Shown: in pieces, positions 5,330 through 5,381 of the stretch
Layout: the number at the start of each line of letters is the position of its first letter
Numbering within the stretch: the stretch's first letter is position 1
Assembly: GCA_919901705.1 (NCBI GenBank)
Contig: CAKKPR010000265.1
Span: 1 to 5,381 of the forward strand
Source of the DNA: Thermodesulfovibrionales bacterium
GTDB taxonomy: Bacteria; Nitrospirota; Thermodesulfovibrionia; Thermodesulfovibrionales; UBA1546
Direction: 5' to 3'
Length of the DNA: 5,381 nt
Translations under genes and position numbers: made by a program
Notes under the pieces: generated by a model
What the model saw: the letters and a program-made list of their open reading frames with translations, nothing else
Databases searched by the model: none
What the model was told of the DNA's origin: nothing

Positions 5330-5381
5330 TTACAGGTTATTAAACTCTTCTATCGTAAGCCCAGCCTGTTTTATCAACTTT
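5330..5381 (-). CDS. C-terminal scrap of an unidentified protein
   Basis: A frame entering from the right edge ends at TAA (5332-5330) and would encode the last residues K-L-I-K-Q-A-G-L-T-I-E-E-F-N-N-L. The composition looks like a real amphipathic protein tail, and its orientation matches the other genes. At 17 codons this can happen by chance, and the family cannot be identified. The alternative frame ending in K-T-G-W-A-Y-D-R-R-V at TAA further left is not excluded. Confidence 0.3.
   Translation of the reverse strand, partial: KLIKQAGLTIEEFNNL

Overview
The window reads as a bacterial, probably Gram-negative, moderately AT-leaning chromosome segment. Every confident gene lies on the minus strand, so transcription runs from high to low coordinates. 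The core is a five-gene run for a type II secretion system (T2SS): gspF (inner-membrane platform), gspG (major pseudopilin), then gspH, gspI and gspJ (minor pseudopilins). A T2SS implies a double-membraned cell. The style of these proteins, plus a dispersed-repeat-like palindrome beginning TGTCATTGCGAG, resembles Nitrospirota or deltaproteobacterial genomes. That taxonomic guess is an inference and is not proven by anything here.

Layout, in the direction of transcription. 5381-5330: a probable C-terminal scrap of an unidentified gene. 5329-5000: a gene-free stretch holding short repeats and, at its end, a strong promoter covered by a 12-bp palindrome. 4999-3779: an AAA_14/DUF4143-type ATPase with a C-terminal nuclease-like fold. 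3778-3696: a short gap with an inverted repeat and a candidate promoter. 3695-2502: gspF. 2501-2375: a 76-bp palindromic REP/MITE-like element. 2374-539: gspG, gspH, gspI and gspJ, each overlapping the next. 538-352: a gap with a promoter. 351-1: a DUF433 (VapB45-like antitoxin family) gene cut by the window edge.

In the T2SS, GspF sits in the inner membrane and works with the ATPase GspE. GspG polymerises into the pseudopilus, and GspH, GspI and GspJ (normally with GspK) form its tip. The genes expected beside them (gspE upstream, gspK downstream, also gspC/D/L/M/O) are absent here. The block is instead bracketed by two accessory, defence- or toxin-antitoxin-flavoured genes, so this is a partial or split T2SS locus.

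The most notable regulatory observation is that the ATPase gene and gspF both have a good -35/-10 pair whose -10 box lies only 5-6 bases before the ATG, with no Shine-Dalgarno sequence. This suggests leaderless mRNAs. I see no convincing novel multi-gene system. The items most worth a second look are the palindromic operator at the ATPase promoter, the intergenic repeat with a perfect TATAAT in its loop, and the split T2SS cluster.
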